Notes under the pieces: generated by a model
The model's input: only the letters and a program-made list of their open reading frames with translations
The model's database searches: none
What the model was told of the DNA's origin: nothing
In this document: positions 29,740 to 38,875 of the stretch, in pieces
How the letters are laid out: each line of letters opens with the position of its first letter
Position numbering within the stretch: the first letter of the stretch is position 1
NCBI RefSeq assembly: GCF_012927485.1
Contig: NZ_JABBPC010000004.1
Span: 62,001-126,000 of the forward strand
Origin: Polaromonas sp.
Lineage (GTDB): Bacteria > Pseudomonadota > Gammaproteobacteria > Burkholderiales > Burkholderiaceae_C
Direction: 5' to 3'
Length of the DNA stretch: 64,000 bases
Program-made: the position numbers and the translations under genes

Positions 29740-30957
29740 ATGGATACGCCACATTTCCCTATTTACATGGACTACAGTGCCACCAATCCTTGCGACCCGC
29801 GGGTTGTAGATGCCATGATCCCGTGGTTGCGCGAGCATTTCGGTAATCCCGCTTCCCGGAGTCATGCTTGGGGGTGGGAGGCAGAGGCCGCGGTAGAGAA
29901 AGCGCGTGGGCAAATTGCTGACCTGATCGGCGCCGACCCACGCGAGATCGTCTGGACCAGCGGCGCGACGGAGTCCAATAATTTGGCGCTAAAAGGTGCC
30001 GCGCACTTTTACAAGACCAAGGGTAAGCACATCATTACGGTCAGGACCGAGCACAAGGCCGTGCTCGACACCTGCCGCGAACTGGAACGCCAAGGCTTTG
30101 AAGTGACTTACCTGAATGTGCAGGCCGACGGTCTGCTCAACCTGGATGCGTTGAAAGCGGCTATTCGACCCGACACTATTTTGATCAGCGTCATGTTCGT
30201 TAACAACGAAATTGGTGTGATCCAGGATATTCCCGCCATCGGTGCCTTGTGCCGTGAGAAAGGTATCATTTTCCACGTGGACGCTGCTCAGGCGACCGGC
30301 CGAGTGGACATCGACTTGGCGACATTGCCGGTAGACTTGATGAGCTTGACGTCACACAAGACTTACGGCCCTAAAGGTATCGGCGCGCTGTACGTACGGC
30401 GCAAGCCCCGCGTGCGGTTGGAAGCTCAAATGCACGGTGGTGGTCATGAGCGCGGCATGCGATCTGGCACCTTACCGACTCACCAGTGCGTGGGCATGGG
30501 CGAGGCCTATCGCATCGCTAAAGCCGAGATGCATGCCGAGAACCAGCGTATCAGGGCCTTGCACGAGCGCATGCTCAATGGCCTGAAAGACGTAGAGGAA
30601 GTATTTCTCAACGGTCATGCTGAAAAGCGGGTTCCGCACAACCTCAATATGAGCTTCAACTTTGTTGAAGGCGAGTCGCTGATCATGGGGATCAAGGGGT
30701 TGGCCGTGTCAAGCGGTTCGGCCTGCACCTCGGCCAGCCTTGAGCCGAGCTACGTATTGCGCGCATTGGGCCGTAGCGACGAACTGGCACACAGCAGCTT
30801 GCGCATGACGATTGGCCGATGGACGACCGAAGAAGAGATTGATTACGCGGTTGCAACTATTAAGGAAAATGTGGACAGGTTGCGTGAACTGTCACCGCTG
30901 TGGGAGATGTTCAAGGAGGGCGTCGACCTGTCGACCATTTCTTGGGCCGCTCATTAA
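29740..30957 (+). CDS. iscS: Cysteine desulfurase IscS
   Basis: IscS takes sulfur from cysteine and passes it as persulfide to IscU and to tRNA-thiolation enzymes. The protein is 405 residues. PLP-site motifs are [23 protein letters not shown] and the lysine in [12 protein letters not shown]. The mobile catalytic-cysteine loop is [20 protein letters not shown]. The C-terminal tail ending [15 protein letters not shown] resembles the IscU-binding end of the family. It lies 95 bp after iscR. Confidence 0.97.
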   Translation: MDTPHFPIYMDYSATNPCDPRVVDAMIPWLREHFGNPASRSHAWGWEAEAAVEKARGQIADLIGADPREIVWTSGATESNNLALKGAAHFYKTKGKHIITVRTEHKAVLDTCRELERQGFEVTYLNVQADGLLNLDALKAAIRPDTILISVMFVNNEIGVIQDIPAIGALCREKGIIFHVDAAQATGRVDIDLATLPVDLMSLTSHKTYGPKGIGALYVRRKPRVRLEAQMHGGGHERGMRSGTLPTHQCVGMGEAYRIAKAEMHAENQRIRALHERMLNGLKDVEEVFLNGHAEKRVPHNLNMSFNFVEGESLIMGIKGLAVSSGSACTSASLEPSYVLRALGRSDELAHSSLRMTIGRWTTEEEIDYAVATIKENVDRLRELSPLWEMFKEGVDLSTISWAAH

Positions 30958-31035
30958 GACCAACAGGCGCGTCCGATTGTTCCGGCATACCCGGATTAGG
31001 CCATCTGCCAAGCAACCAGAACTCAGGAGTTAATC

Positions 31036-31422
31036 ATGGCGTACAGTGAAAAAGTGGTGGACCACTATGAAAATCCCCGTAACGTAGGTTCCTTTGAAAA
31101 GGGCGACGAAACGGTGGGCACCGGCATGGTGGGTGCGCCGGCTTGCGGCGACGTAATGAAGCTGCAAATTAAGGTTAATCCGATTACCGGTGTAATCGAA
31201 GACGCGCGCTTTAAAACTTATGGGTGCGGCTCGGCAATCGCTTCCAGTTCGCTCGTGACAGAGTGGGTCAAGGGGAAGACGCTGGATGAGGCGGCAAGCA
31301 TTAAGAACAGCGCCATTGCGGAAGAGCTGGCGCTGCCGCCAGTCAAAATTCATTGCTCTATTTTGGCGGAAGACGCCATCAAGGCCGCCGTGAATGATTA
31401 CAAGCAAAAACACACGCACTAA
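31036..31422 (+). CDS. iscU: Fe-S cluster scaffold protein IscU
   Basis: IscU is the 128-residue scaffold on which [2Fe-2S] clusters are built. The three ligand cysteines are in GAPACGDVMKLQI, TYGCGSAIASSS and KIHCSILAEDAI. The LPPVK motif (ALPPVKIHC) is the HscA recognition site, matching the hscA gene downstream. AGGAG precedes the ATG. Confidence 0.97.
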   Translation: MAYSEKVVDHYENPRNVGSFEKGDETVGTGMVGAPACGDVMKLQIKVNPITGVIEDARFKTYGCGSAIASSSLVTEWVKGKTLDEAASIKNSAIAEELALPPVKIHCSILAEDAIKAAVNDYKQKHTH

Positions 31423-31451
31423 TTGGTTGGTTTAACTTTCGAGTGATTTGA

Positions 31452-31775
31452 ATGTCCGTTACCCTGACCGATGCCGCTGCCCGCCATGTGACTCGCAATA
31501 TCGCCAAACGCGGCAAGGGCGTCGGCGTGCGGTTGGGCGTCAAAACCACCGGGTGTTCAGGCCTCGCCTACAAGCTCGAATATGCCGACGAGATAGCGCC
31601 CGAAGACGTCGTGTTTGAAGACAACGGCATCAAGGTGCTGGTGGACCCAAAGAGCATGGCCTATATTGACGGCACAAAACTCGATTTTGTTCGAGAAGGT
31701 CTGAACGAAGGCTTCAAGTTCATCAACCCCAATGAGCGCGATCGCTGCGGTTGTGGAGAGAGTTTCCGCGTTTGA
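31452..31775 (+). CDS. iscA: A-type Fe-S carrier IscA
   Basis: This is a 107-residue A-type carrier that passes [2Fe-2S] or [4Fe-4S] clusters to target proteins. The three conserved cysteines are in [13 protein letters not shown] and the C-terminal CGCGESF. It lies 29 bp after iscU. The 96-bp gap to hscB downstream contains a hairpin with a U-run. Confidence 0.96.
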   Translation: MSVTLTDAAARHVTRNIAKRGKGVGVRLGVKTTGCSGLAYKLEYADEIAPEDVVFEDNGIKVLVDPKSMAYIDGTKLDFVREGLNEGFKFINPNERDRCGCGESFRV

Positions 31776-31831
31776 TGGGTGACCATGCCGAATTTTCAAT
31801 AACTTTCCGCTGCTGCGTTTACGCCGTTTTG

Positions 31832-31864
31832 AAGCCGCCCACACGAATCGTGCTGGCGGCTTTT
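31832..31864 (+). terminator. Hairpin with short U-run inside the isc operon, in front of hscB
   Basis: AAGCCGCC pairs with GGCGGCTT, with an inner CACGA/CGTG pairing, followed by TTTT. The T-run ends 7 nt before the hscB ATG, where a ribosome site would be expected. It looks like an attenuator or partial terminator separating iscSUA from hscBA-fdx. An effect on hscB translation is also possible. Confidence 0.6.
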
Positions 31865-31871
31865 CCCTGAC

Positions 31872-32390
31872 ATGAATCTTCAATCGACCGACTTTGAACT
31901 TTTTGGCGTGCCCATGCAGTTTGCGCAAGAACGCGTCGTGCTCAACGCGCGCTGGAAAGAGTTGCAACGCGAGGCGCATCCTGACAAGTTTGCAGCCCAC
32001 GGCGCGGCTTCCCAGCGCATCGCCATGCAATGGTCGGTGCGTATCAATGAGGCCTACCAGCGACTTAAAAATCCCTTAAAGCGGGCGAGCTATTTATGCG
32101 AACTGCATGATGCCCCTATCAATGCTGAACACAACACGGCCATGCCGACCGATTTCCTGATGCAGCAAATGCAGTGGCGCGAAGCATTGGAGGAAGCTGA
32201 AACCGTTCAGGATTTGGAGGCAATCGCCGCCCTCGCTGCATCCAGTGAGCTCGATCAACTGGCCAAAATAGCACAGATGATCGACCACCAGCGGGACTTT
32301 GTTGCCGCTGCCCACCAAGTCAGAAGCCTTATGTTTATCGGGCGGTTTTCCAGTGAGGTGGATGCCCGCATCGACCAACTGGACCAATAA
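31872..32390 (+). CDS. hscB: Fe-S assembly co-chaperone HscB
   Basis: HscB is the J-domain partner that brings IscU to HscA and stimulates its ATPase. The protein is 172 residues. The N-terminal J domain has the HPD triad at 36-38 (REAHPDKFA) and [16 protein letters not shown]. The C-terminal three-helix IscU-binding domain contains [18 protein letters not shown]. No clear Shine-Dalgarno precedes the ATG, because the upstream hairpin occupies that stretch. Confidence 0.95.
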   Translation: MNLQSTDFELFGVPMQFAQERVVLNARWKELQREAHPDKFAAHGAASQRIAMQWSVRINEAYQRLKNPLKRASYLCELHDAPINAEHNTAMPTDFLMQQMQWREALEEAETVQDLEAIAALAASSELDQLAKIAQMIDHQRDFVAAAHQVRSLMFIGRFSSEVDARIDQLDQ

Positions 32391-32421
32391 GCTATTCCAA
32401 GAAATAAAACAAAAAGACGCT

Positions 32422-34284
32422 ATGGCACTTTTGCAAATATCCGAACCCGGCCAGACGCCAGATCCGCACCAGCGGCGCATTGCAATTGGCATTGATCTGG
32501 GGACGACGCATTCACTCGTGGCCACCATGCGCAACGGCTTGTCCGAATGTCTGCCTGATGCGCAGGGACGAATGATTTTGCCAAGCGTGGTGCGCTATCT
32601 GGATGCCGAACGGCGTCAGATCGGCTTTGAGGCGTTGGCGGCCCAGGTAGAAGATCCGTACAACACCGTTTCTTCTGTCAAACGGCTGATGGGGCGTGGT
32701 ATCAATGACATCGGCAACCGCGCGCAGCTGCCCTACCAGCTCAACGATAAGCCCGGCATGGTCACTTTACAGACCGTTGCCGGCGAGAAAAGTCCGGTTG
32801 AAATCAGCGCTGAAATTCTCGCGACGCTGCGGTATCGGGCCGAAGATAGTTTCAATGATGATATCTACGGCGCAGTTATCACCGTGCCCGCGTATTTCGA
32901 CGATGCTCAGCGCCAAGCAACGAAAGATGCCGCACAACTGGCCGGACTGAATGTGCTGCGCCTCATCAATGAGCCCACCGCTGCTGCCATCGCCTACGGG
33001 TTGGATAATGCCAGCGAAGGCGTGTATGCCATCTACGATCTGGGCGGAGGAACTTTCGATATTTCCATATTGCGGCTGACGCAGGGCGTGTTTGAAGTAG
33101 TGGCTACCGGTGGTGATTCCGCGCTCGGAGGTGATGACTATGATCGGGCACTGGTGAACTGGGTGCTTGCCAAATCGGGTTTGGGGGCCGCCGATCTAAC
33201 CGCCTCGAACAAAGTGGCCTTGCAGCAAGCGGCGCGGGCCTGTAAAGAGGTTTTAACGCTCGCAGATTCAGTGCTGTTTTCTGTCCAGCTGGCCAAAGCA
33301 TCGATCAGTTTTGAGATGAAATCGATAGATTTTGAGGCTGTAACAGCCCATCTCACCCAGCGTACCTTGTCGGCCGTGAGCAAGGTTTTGCGTGATGCCA
33401 AGCTGGCCAAAGACGACATTGATGGCGTTGTATTGGTAGGTGGCTCGACACGTATGCCACAAGTGCGCAAAGCGGTAGCCCGCTTTTTCGGTCGTGAACC
33501 GTTGACTAACCTCAATCCTGACGAGGTGGTTGCTTTGGGGGCTGCCATCTCTGCCAACCAGCTGGCGGGAAATCATACGGGTGCAGATTTGCTGCTGCTC
33601 GATGTGATTCCTCTTTCACTGGGCATCGAGACTATGGGGGGACTGGTCGAACGGATCGTGCCACGCAACCAGACCATACCAACCGCCATGGCGCAAGACT
33701 TCACCACCTACCAGGATGGCCAGACGGCATTGATCCTTCATGTGGTGCAGGGGGAGCGGGATATGGTGGCAGACTGCCGAAGTCTTGCACGCTTCGAGTT
33801 GCGCGGAATCCCTCCGATGGCTGCAGGAGCTGCGCGCATACGCGTGACGTTTACTGTGGATGCTGATGGTTTGCTCAGCGTCAATGCCAGGGAACAGGGC
33901 AGTGGAGTCGAGGCGCGGATTGACGTCAAGCCTTCCTATGGCTTGTCGGACGATGAGATCGCCCGTATGTTGCAAGACAGCTTTTCAACCGCCCAGCAAG
34001 ACATGCAGGCACGCACACTGGCCGAGGCGCAGGTTGATGCAGATCGCATGATTCTGGCGACGCGGAGCGCATTGGCGGCGGACTCGGAACTGTTAAGGCC
34101 AAAGGAGCGGTCGCAGATTGACGAATTAATACTCGGCGTCATTGATGCGCGTGCGCGTGGCGATGCGGCCACCATTGAAGTGGCCACCCAACGGCTGGCC
34201 AAAGGCACTGAGGCTTTTGCCGCCCAGCGCATGAATCGAGGCATCCAGAAAGCGCTCGCCGGAAAAAACATCGGGGCGGTTTGA
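32422..34284 (+). CDS. hscA: Fe-S assembly chaperone HscA (Hsp70 family)
   Basis: This is a 620-residue specialised Hsp70 that releases clusters from IscU. The nucleotide-binding domain shows [27 protein letters not shown] and [13 protein letters not shown]. The substrate-binding domain shows [14 protein letters not shown] and a C-terminal helical lid. The ATG at 32422 lies 31 bp after hscB. A longer frame starts inside hscB but adds residues unlike the family. Confidence 0.96.
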   Translation: MALLQISEPGQTPDPHQRRIAIGIDLGTTHSLVATMRNGLSECLPDAQGRMILPSVVRYLDAERRQIGFEALAAQVEDPYNTVSSVKRLMGRGINDIGNRAQLPYQLNDKPGMVTLQTVAGEKSPVEISAEILATLRYRAEDSFNDDIYGAVITVPAYFDDAQRQATKDAAQLAGLNVLRLINEPTAAAIAYGLDNASEGVYAIYDLGGGTFDISILRLTQGVFEVVATGGDSALGGDDYDRALVNWVLAKSGLGAADLTASNKVALQQAARACKEVLTLADSVLFSVQLAKASISFEMKSIDFEAVTAHLTQRTLSAVSKVLRDAKLAKDDIDGVVLVGGSTRMPQVRKAVARFFGREPLTNLNPDEVVALGAAISANQLAGNHTGADLLLLDVIPLSLGIETMGGLVERIVPRNQTIPTAMAQDFTTYQDGQTALILHVVQGERDMVADCRSLARFELRGIPPMAAGAARIRVTFTVDADGLLSVNAREQGSGVEARIDVKPSYGLSDDEIARMLQDSFSTAQQDMQARTLAEAQVDADRMILATRSALAADSELLRPKERSQIDELILGVIDARARGDAATIEVATQRLAKGTEAFAAQRMNRGIQKALAGKNIGAV

Positions 34285-34324
34285 ATGACGTCCCGCCCCG
34301 GTCCCAAAAAGTCGGATTGACAAC

Positions 34325-34663
34325 ATGCCTATCATCACAATACTGCCTCATCCCGAATACTGTCCTCAAGGCGTGAAAATCACGGCCTCTGTGGGCACTT
34401 CCATCTGTGAGGCCTTGCTTGAGCACAAGATCAATATTGAGCACGCCTGCGACATGAGTTGTGCCTGTACGACTTGTCATGTCATTGTGCGGCAAGGTTT
34501 CAATTCGCTGAACTCGCTCGATGAGAGCGAAGAAGATCTGCTTGACCGCGCTTGGGGGCTAGAGCCGAACTCTCGTCTAAGCTGTCAAGCTTTTCTGGCG
34601 CAGAACGACGTCACGGTTGAGATCCCTAAATACTCCATCAACCACGCAAAGGAAAACCATTGA
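34325..34663 (+). CDS. fdx: ISC-type [2Fe-2S] ferredoxin
   Basis: This is a 112-residue adrenodoxin-like ferredoxin supplying electrons for cluster assembly. The cluster cysteines are in HACDMSCACTTCHV plus the later LSCQAF. It is the last recognisable isc gene. No iscX-like gene follows in the 207 bp before dnaQ, where I see nothing else. Confidence 0.95.
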   Translation: MPIITILPHPEYCPQGVKITASVGTSICEALLEHKINIEHACDMSCACTTCHVIVRQGFNSLNSLDESEEDLLDRAWGLEPNSRLSCQAFLAQNDVTVEIPKYSINHAKENH

Positions 34664-34870
34664 TGTTGCTGGCTCCGGCGATGCTGCGCTAAATGCCTGC
34701 CTCGACAGGCGCCAAGTCGCTGTTTTCCCGACGAATCCGCAGGCCAGATGTTGCAATACAGTATGAACCGAGCAGGGTAATTATCGGAAGCCTCCCATCC
34801 AGAATGAAGCTATTGACGCTTGACTTGTGGAACCTCGCTTTCGAGCGAATTGCCGCGCTATAGTTAGGTC

Positions 34871-35593
34871 ATGCGCCAAATCGTTTTAGACACTGAAACA
34901 ACCGGTCTTTCCGCCGAAAACGGCGACCGTATTATTGAAATTGGTTGTGTGGAACTGGTGAGTCGCAAGCTCACAGGTAACAACAAGCATTTCTATCTGA
35001 ATCCGGAACGCGATAGCCATGAAGACGCGCTTAAGGTCCACGGCATCAGCAATGAGTTTCTGAAAGACAAGCCAAAGTTTTCCGCAGTGGTGGGCGAGCT
35101 ACTGGACTATCTGCAAGGCGCTGAAATCATCATCCACAACGCGCCGTTTGATGTGAGTTTTCTAAACAATGAACTCGAGCTGATTGGAAGGGCGCCTATT
35201 GGACACTGCGTGGCCAAGGTCATCGACAGTTTGATGCTGGCCAAAGAGGTGTTTCCGGGCAAACGCAACTCGTTGAATGCCCTGTGCGATCGATTGGAAG
35301 TGGATAATTCTGGCAGAACCTTGCACGGCGCTTTGCTGGATGCCGAGTTGCTGGCCGACGTGTATATCAACTTAACACGGGGACAAAATAGCCTGATGAT
35401 GGACCTGGGCGGAAGGACTCAAGACGGGGATGCCACGCCGCTTGTCGACCTGCACTCTTTTGATCTTCCGCTATTGGCAGCCAATGACCAGGAAATCGCC
35501 GACCACGATAAATTACTCGCTGATATTGACAAGGCCAGCAAAGGGAAAACCGTTTGGCGAGTAGTGTCCGCAAGTGTTCAGAAATTGATCTAA
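34871..35593 (+). CDS. dnaQ: DNA polymerase III epsilon subunit (3'-5' proofreading exonuclease)
   Basis: This 240-residue DEDDh exonuclease proofreads for the replicative polymerase. ExoI is LDTETTGLSAENGDRIIEIG (first Asp and Glu), ExoII is HNAPFDVSFLNNEL, and ExoIII is HGALLDAELLADVY with the His/Asp pair. The C-terminal region would hold the alpha-subunit contact. Its 3' end carries the promoter of the tRNA gene that follows 29 bp later. Confidence 0.95.
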   Translation: MRQIVLDTETTGLSAENGDRIIEIGCVELVSRKLTGNNKHFYLNPERDSHEDALKVHGISNEFLKDKPKFSAVVGELLDYLQGAEIIIHNAPFDVSFLNNELELIGRAPIGHCVAKVIDSLMLAKEVFPGKRNSLNALCDRLEVDNSGRTLHGALLDAELLADVYINLTRGQNSLMMDLGGRTQDGDATPLVDLHSFDLPLLAANDQEIADHDKLLADIDKASKGKTVWRVVSASVQKLI

Positions 35594-35606
35594 AAAAGCA
35601 TATAAT
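35578..35606 (+). promoter_or_regulatory. Putative sigma-70 promoter for tRNA-Val
   Basis: A perfect TATAAT at 35601-35606 has a weak -35 TTCAGA (4 of 6) 17 bp upstream, overlapping the end of dnaQ. Transcription would start about 10 bp before the tRNA. Confidence 0.55.
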
Positions 35607-35622
35607 CAGAGGCTGATTATTA

Positions 35623-35697
35623 GGGCGGTTAGCTCAGGGGTAGAGCATTGCACTCACACTGCAAGGGTCGGAGGTTCGAAGCCTCCACCGCCCACCA
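35623..35697 (+). tRNA. tRNA-Val, anticodon CAC
   Basis: This is a 75-nt cloverleaf with encoded CCA. The acceptor stem GGGCGGT pairs with ACCGCCC. The anticodon stem TTGCA/TGCAA encloses loop CTCACAC with anticodon CAC. The T arm is GGAGGTTCGAAGCCTCC. It reads GUG valine codons. No integrase or attachment-site duplication is seen beside it. Confidence 0.96.
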
Positions 35698-35709
35698 AAT
35701 TTTGAAGAA

Positions 35710-35747
35710 AAAGAAGGCCAAGTCGAATGACTTGGCCTTCTTTATTT
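35710..35747 (+). terminator. Terminator after tRNA-Val
   Basis: AAAGAAGGCCAAGTC and GACTTGGCCTTCTTT form a perfect 15-bp stem with a GAAT loop, followed by ATTT. It lies 13 nt after the tRNA CCA end. The palindrome could also work for the convergent phoH-like gene. Confidence 0.88.
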
Positions 35748-35814
35748 CAACGGTTCTAAGTTCTTTTTCTTTCCCCTGCAACCTTTGAATTGCAAAAACG
35801 CCTTGCGGCGAGAG

Positions 35815-37497
35815 TCAGAGTACCTCACTGGCGAAATCAGCCAAACGGGAACGCTCGCCGCGAGCCAGTGTAATGTGCCCACCATGTGGCCATCCCTTGA
35901 AGCGGTCAACCGCAAAGGTCATCCCTGAGGAGCCTTCGGTCAGGTAAGGCGTGTCAATCTGCGCGAGGTTGCCCATGCAGACAATTTTGGTACCCGGCCC
36001 GGCGCGGGTGATAAGAGTCTTCATTTGCTTCGGCGTAAGATTTTGCGCCTCGTCAATGATGACGTACTTGTTGAGAAAGGTCCGGCCGCGCATAAAATTC
36101 ATGCTTTTGACCTTGATGCGTGAACGTATCAACTCATTGGTCGCCGCCCGGCCCCATTCTCCGGTGCCGCTGTCAGATTTTCCCAGAACTTCCAGGTTGT
36201 CGTCGAGCGCACCCATCCACGGGCCCATTTTTTCTTCTTCGGTACCAGGCAGAAAACCGATATCCTCGCCAACCGATACCGTAGCACGTGTCATGATGAT
36301 TTCGGTGTAGCGGCGATCATCCAGCACTTGCGTGAGGCCGCTGGCCAACGCCATCAGCGTTTTGCCGGTGCCCGCCGTGCCTGCCAACGTGACGAAGTCT
36401 ACTTCCGGATCCATGAGCAGGTTCATCGCGAAGTTTTGTTCGCGATTGCGCATGGTCACGCCCCAAATGGCATTCTTTAGATGGGTGTAGTCCTTGAGGG
36501 TCTTAAGTACCGCCGTTTTGGCCTGTATTTCAGTAACGCGGGCATACAGCGGCGGCTCCCCCGCCACCTCAAAAAATACAAACTGGTTAATTAGCAAGCT
36601 GGCCACTATCGGCCCCGCAATGCGGTAGAAGGTATGACTGCCTTGCTGCCAGCTTTCTACGGTTTTGCTCTGGCGCGTCCAAAAATCCGCTGGCAGGGCC
36701 AGCGAGCCGGCATACAGCAGGTCATCGTCTTCTAGCGTTTTATCGCTTTGGTAGTCGTCGGTGGCCAGCCCAAGAGCTCTTGCCTTGACGCGCATGTTGA
36801 TATCTTTAGAAACCAGTACTACTTCGCGCGGAGCAAATTCCTTGCGCAGGGCCTCGACCACACCGAGGATCTGGTTGTCCGCTTTACCCTGCGGCAGGCT
36901 TATCGGGAGTGTGTAATCGAGTGGTTTGGTCTGGAAGAATAGGTTGCCACCCGCCTCCGGGTGTCCAGTCGTGTCCAACTTAAGGCCCTTGCCAATGTCG
37001 GCGCCGTGAGCGCCTGCCAACGCGTCCAGTGAACGGCTGGTTTGGCGCGCATTGCGAGCCACTTCGGTCATACCTTTTTTATGTCCATCGAGCTCTTCGA
37101 GCACGATCATGGGTAAAAAGATATCGTGCTCTTCAAAGCGGAACAGGCACATCGGGTCATGCATCAGCACATTGGTGTCCAACACAAAAAGTTTGGCTTG
37201 CCCTATGCGCTTGGTTTTTTTCAGCTTCACCACGGGCGGGGACAACGGACTACTTTCTTTTCTAGAACTGTCCGAAACTGTTGTCACCAGACTGCCTGAC
37301 GTTTTTCCTTTATCCGGCACCGGATGGTCGCCATTGCGTGGTGCCAGGCTGTCAAATAATGCCACTGTTGGCGCTTTATGGGTAGATTCAGCGCGCCCCA
37401 TCTTTCGTGGAGCCTTGGAGGGCAAGCGCGCGGGTGCATCCAGAGCGCTGGGGATGAGTAATGAGGCACGTTTCGTTGGAGCGGAAGGCAGGGGCAT
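35815..37497 (-). CDS. PIN-domain / PhoH-like ATPase (YlaK type)
   Basis: This is a 560-residue cytoplasmic two-domain protein. Residues about 100-230 form a PIN ribonuclease-like domain with acidic residues in FVLDTNVLMHDP, IVLEELDGHKKG and LVSKDINMRVKA. Residues about 320-555 form a PhoH P-loop ATPase with LAGTAGTGKTLMAL and IIDEAQNLTPKQMKTLI. PIN-PhoH proteins are proposed RNA helicase/RNases. The first 95 residues are low-complexity and basic, so a later start is possible. It faces convergently into dnaQ/tRNA-Val. Confidence 0.88.
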   Translation of the reverse strand: MPLPSAPTKRASLLIPSALDAPARLPSKAPRKMGRAESTHKAPTVALFDSLAPRNGDHPVPDKGKTSGSLVTTVSDSSRKESSPLSPPVVKLKKTKRIGQAKLFVLDTNVLMHDPMCLFRFEEHDIFLPMIVLEELDGHKKGMTEVARNARQTSRSLDALAGAHGADIGKGLKLDTTGHPEAGGNLFFQTKPLDYTLPISLPQGKADNQILGVVEALRKEFAPREVVLVSKDINMRVKARALGLATDDYQSDKTLEDDDLLYAGSLALPADFWTRQSKTVESWQQGSHTFYRIAGPIVASLLINQFVFFEVAGEPPLYARVTEIQAKTAVLKTLKDYTHLKNAIWGVTMRNREQNFAMNLLMDPEVDFVTLAGTAGTGKTLMALASGLTQVLDDRRYTEIIMTRATVSVGEDIGFLPGTEEEKMGPWMGALDDNLEVLGKSDSGTGEWGRAATNELIRSRIKVKSMNFMRGRTFLNKYVIIDEAQNLTPKQMKTLITRAGPGTKIVCMGNLAQIDTPYLTEGSSGMTFAVDRFKGWPHGGHITLARGERSRLADFASEVL

Positions 37498-37534
37498 TGG
37501 GCTTAAAACTCTCTAAATTAAGGTTTCTGGACAT

Positions 37535-37569
37535 AAAAAAGCCGCCTTGGGACCAAGGCGGCTTTTTTT
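37535..37569 (-). terminator. Bidirectional-looking terminator downstream of bcp
   Basis: GCCGCCTTGG and CCAAGGCGGC form a 10-bp stem with a GA loop, flanked by an A-run and a T-run. On the minus strand it ends the bcp transcript before the phoH-like gene. Confidence 0.88.
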
Positions 37570-37661
37570 GATTTCAGTTTGAAAGATCGCCCATATGCAC
37601 CGATTATGCATAACGCCTGCGGCAGGACAATCCACAATTACTAACGAGAGCCGAATCGTTT

Positions 37662-38138
37662 TCAGGCGGGCTTTTTAAGAGCCTTTACAGCCTTAAGTAC
37701 GTCGTCAACGTGACCGGGAACTTTCAGCCCACGCCATTCGTTTTTTAACAGACCATCGGCACCCACCAGGAAGGTGCTGCGCTCAATGCCCTTGACCTTT
37801 TTTCCGTACATGATTTTGTTTTTGACCACGCCGAACATGTGGCACATTTTTTCTTCGGTATCTGCAATCAGCTCGAAAGGAAGCTCAAGCTTGGACTTGA
37901 ATTCATCATGAGACTTCATGTTGTCGCGAGAGACACCAAATACGGTAGCGCCGGCCTTGACAAAATCCTTGTAGCGGTCGCGAAACTGCATTGCTTCAGT
38001 GGTGCAGCCCGGGGTGTTGTCTTTGGGGTAAAAGTACAGCACCACGACTTTGCCCAGATGCGTTTGGTTAGAAACCCTGAGGCCACCTGTAGCGTTCGCT
38101 TCAAATTCGGGAAGAGGTTTATTGACGACGACTGCCAT
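37662..38138 (-). CDS. bcp: Peroxiredoxin, thioredoxin-dependent thiol peroxidase
   Basis: This is a 158-residue BCP/PrxQ-type peroxiredoxin that reduces hydrogen and organic peroxides. The peroxidatic cysteine is in FYPKDNTPGCTTEAMQFRD. The resolving Cys of E. coli Bcp, five residues later, is absent here: the position falls in EAMQF. The ATG at 38138 is used; an upstream in-frame start adds 17 residues of promoter-like sequence. The gene is in the same direction as the Mth938-like gene 121 bp upstream. Confidence 0.93.
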   Translation of the reverse strand: MAVVVNKPLPEFEANATGGLRVSNQTHLGKVVVLYFYPKDNTPGCTTEAMQFRDRYKDFVKAGATVFGVSRDNMKSHDEFKSKLELPFELIADTEEKMCHMFGVVKNKIMYGKKVKGIERSTFLVGADGLLKNEWRGLKVPGHVDDVLKAVKALKKPA

Positions 38139-38259
38139 ACTGAGTAGACCCTGACGAAAGTAGTTGTAATTAGCCGTGCCCTTTGACAACGAACCCGGGT
38201 GGTAGTTCCGCGTGTCGTGTCAAGTGCAACCCTAGATTTTACTCTGAAAGAAGGGCGTT

Positions 38260-38664
38260 TCAGCCTTCCGTGCCATCTGGCTCAATCAACAAGGCTGCAA
38301 TTACTCGGCGGCCCTCGCCCGCCAGGATGTTGTAAGTGCGACAAGCTGCAACTGTGTCCATGGTTTCAAGACCTATGTGACAGTCAATAAGTCCGCGCAA
38401 AAGTGCAGGGGGTGGAAACCGCAATCGCGAACCACTCCCGAAAATAACCAGTTCCGGTTGCGTTTTGGCGAGGAGGGTGAAATGGTCTTCAGTAAGCTGA
38501 TCGAAGTGCGCGCACTTCCAGTCAAATTTCTCGCCGCGGGAGCCAATCACAATGCTTTGCTCGATTTTTTCAGCCGTACCGTTGCGGCCCAGACCGATCC
38601 ACCCGGGGCCATAGCCGAGGATGGATTGAACATCGAAATGGTCTGGTTGAAGTTTCATGGGCAT
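38260..38664 (-). CDS. Mth938/NDUFAF3-like domain protein (DUF498)
   Basis: This is a 134-residue protein of the Mth938-like fold. Visible family features are ILGYGPGWIGLG near the N-terminus, ELVIFGSGSRLRFPPPALL in the middle, and MDTVAACRTYNILAGEGRRV toward the end. Mitochondrial relatives (NDUFAF3) help assemble complex I; the bacterial role is not established. An alternative start is the ATG two codons later. Confidence 0.85.
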   Translation of the reverse strand: MPMKLQPDHFDVQSILGYGPGWIGLGRNGTAEKIEQSIVIGSRGEKFDWKCAHFDQLTEDHFTLLAKTQPELVIFGSGSRLRFPPPALLRGLIDCHIGLETMDTVAACRTYNILAGEGRRVIAALLIEPDGTEG

Positions 38665-38875
38665 TCAGGGCGTTGTGGAAGTCGCAAATGGCCGCAGACA
38701 GCCGTTGTTAACGTACTTTTTCCAAGAGAAAGCCGCGTTTTGTGTGGTCAAATTATAAATTACGCTTGAATTTTCCGTTGTAGTGCTGGTTATTGCTCCT
38801 GATGAGCTCGGGCGTTTCCAGCGCGGTTGCTTTGCGACAACTACAACGGTCTTGCCGTTACATTAAAAAAACATC

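Noticed and set aside
35598..35700. tRNA-Val as an integration site
   Set aside because: No integrase gene and no repeated tRNA 3' end nearby; flanks are core genes.
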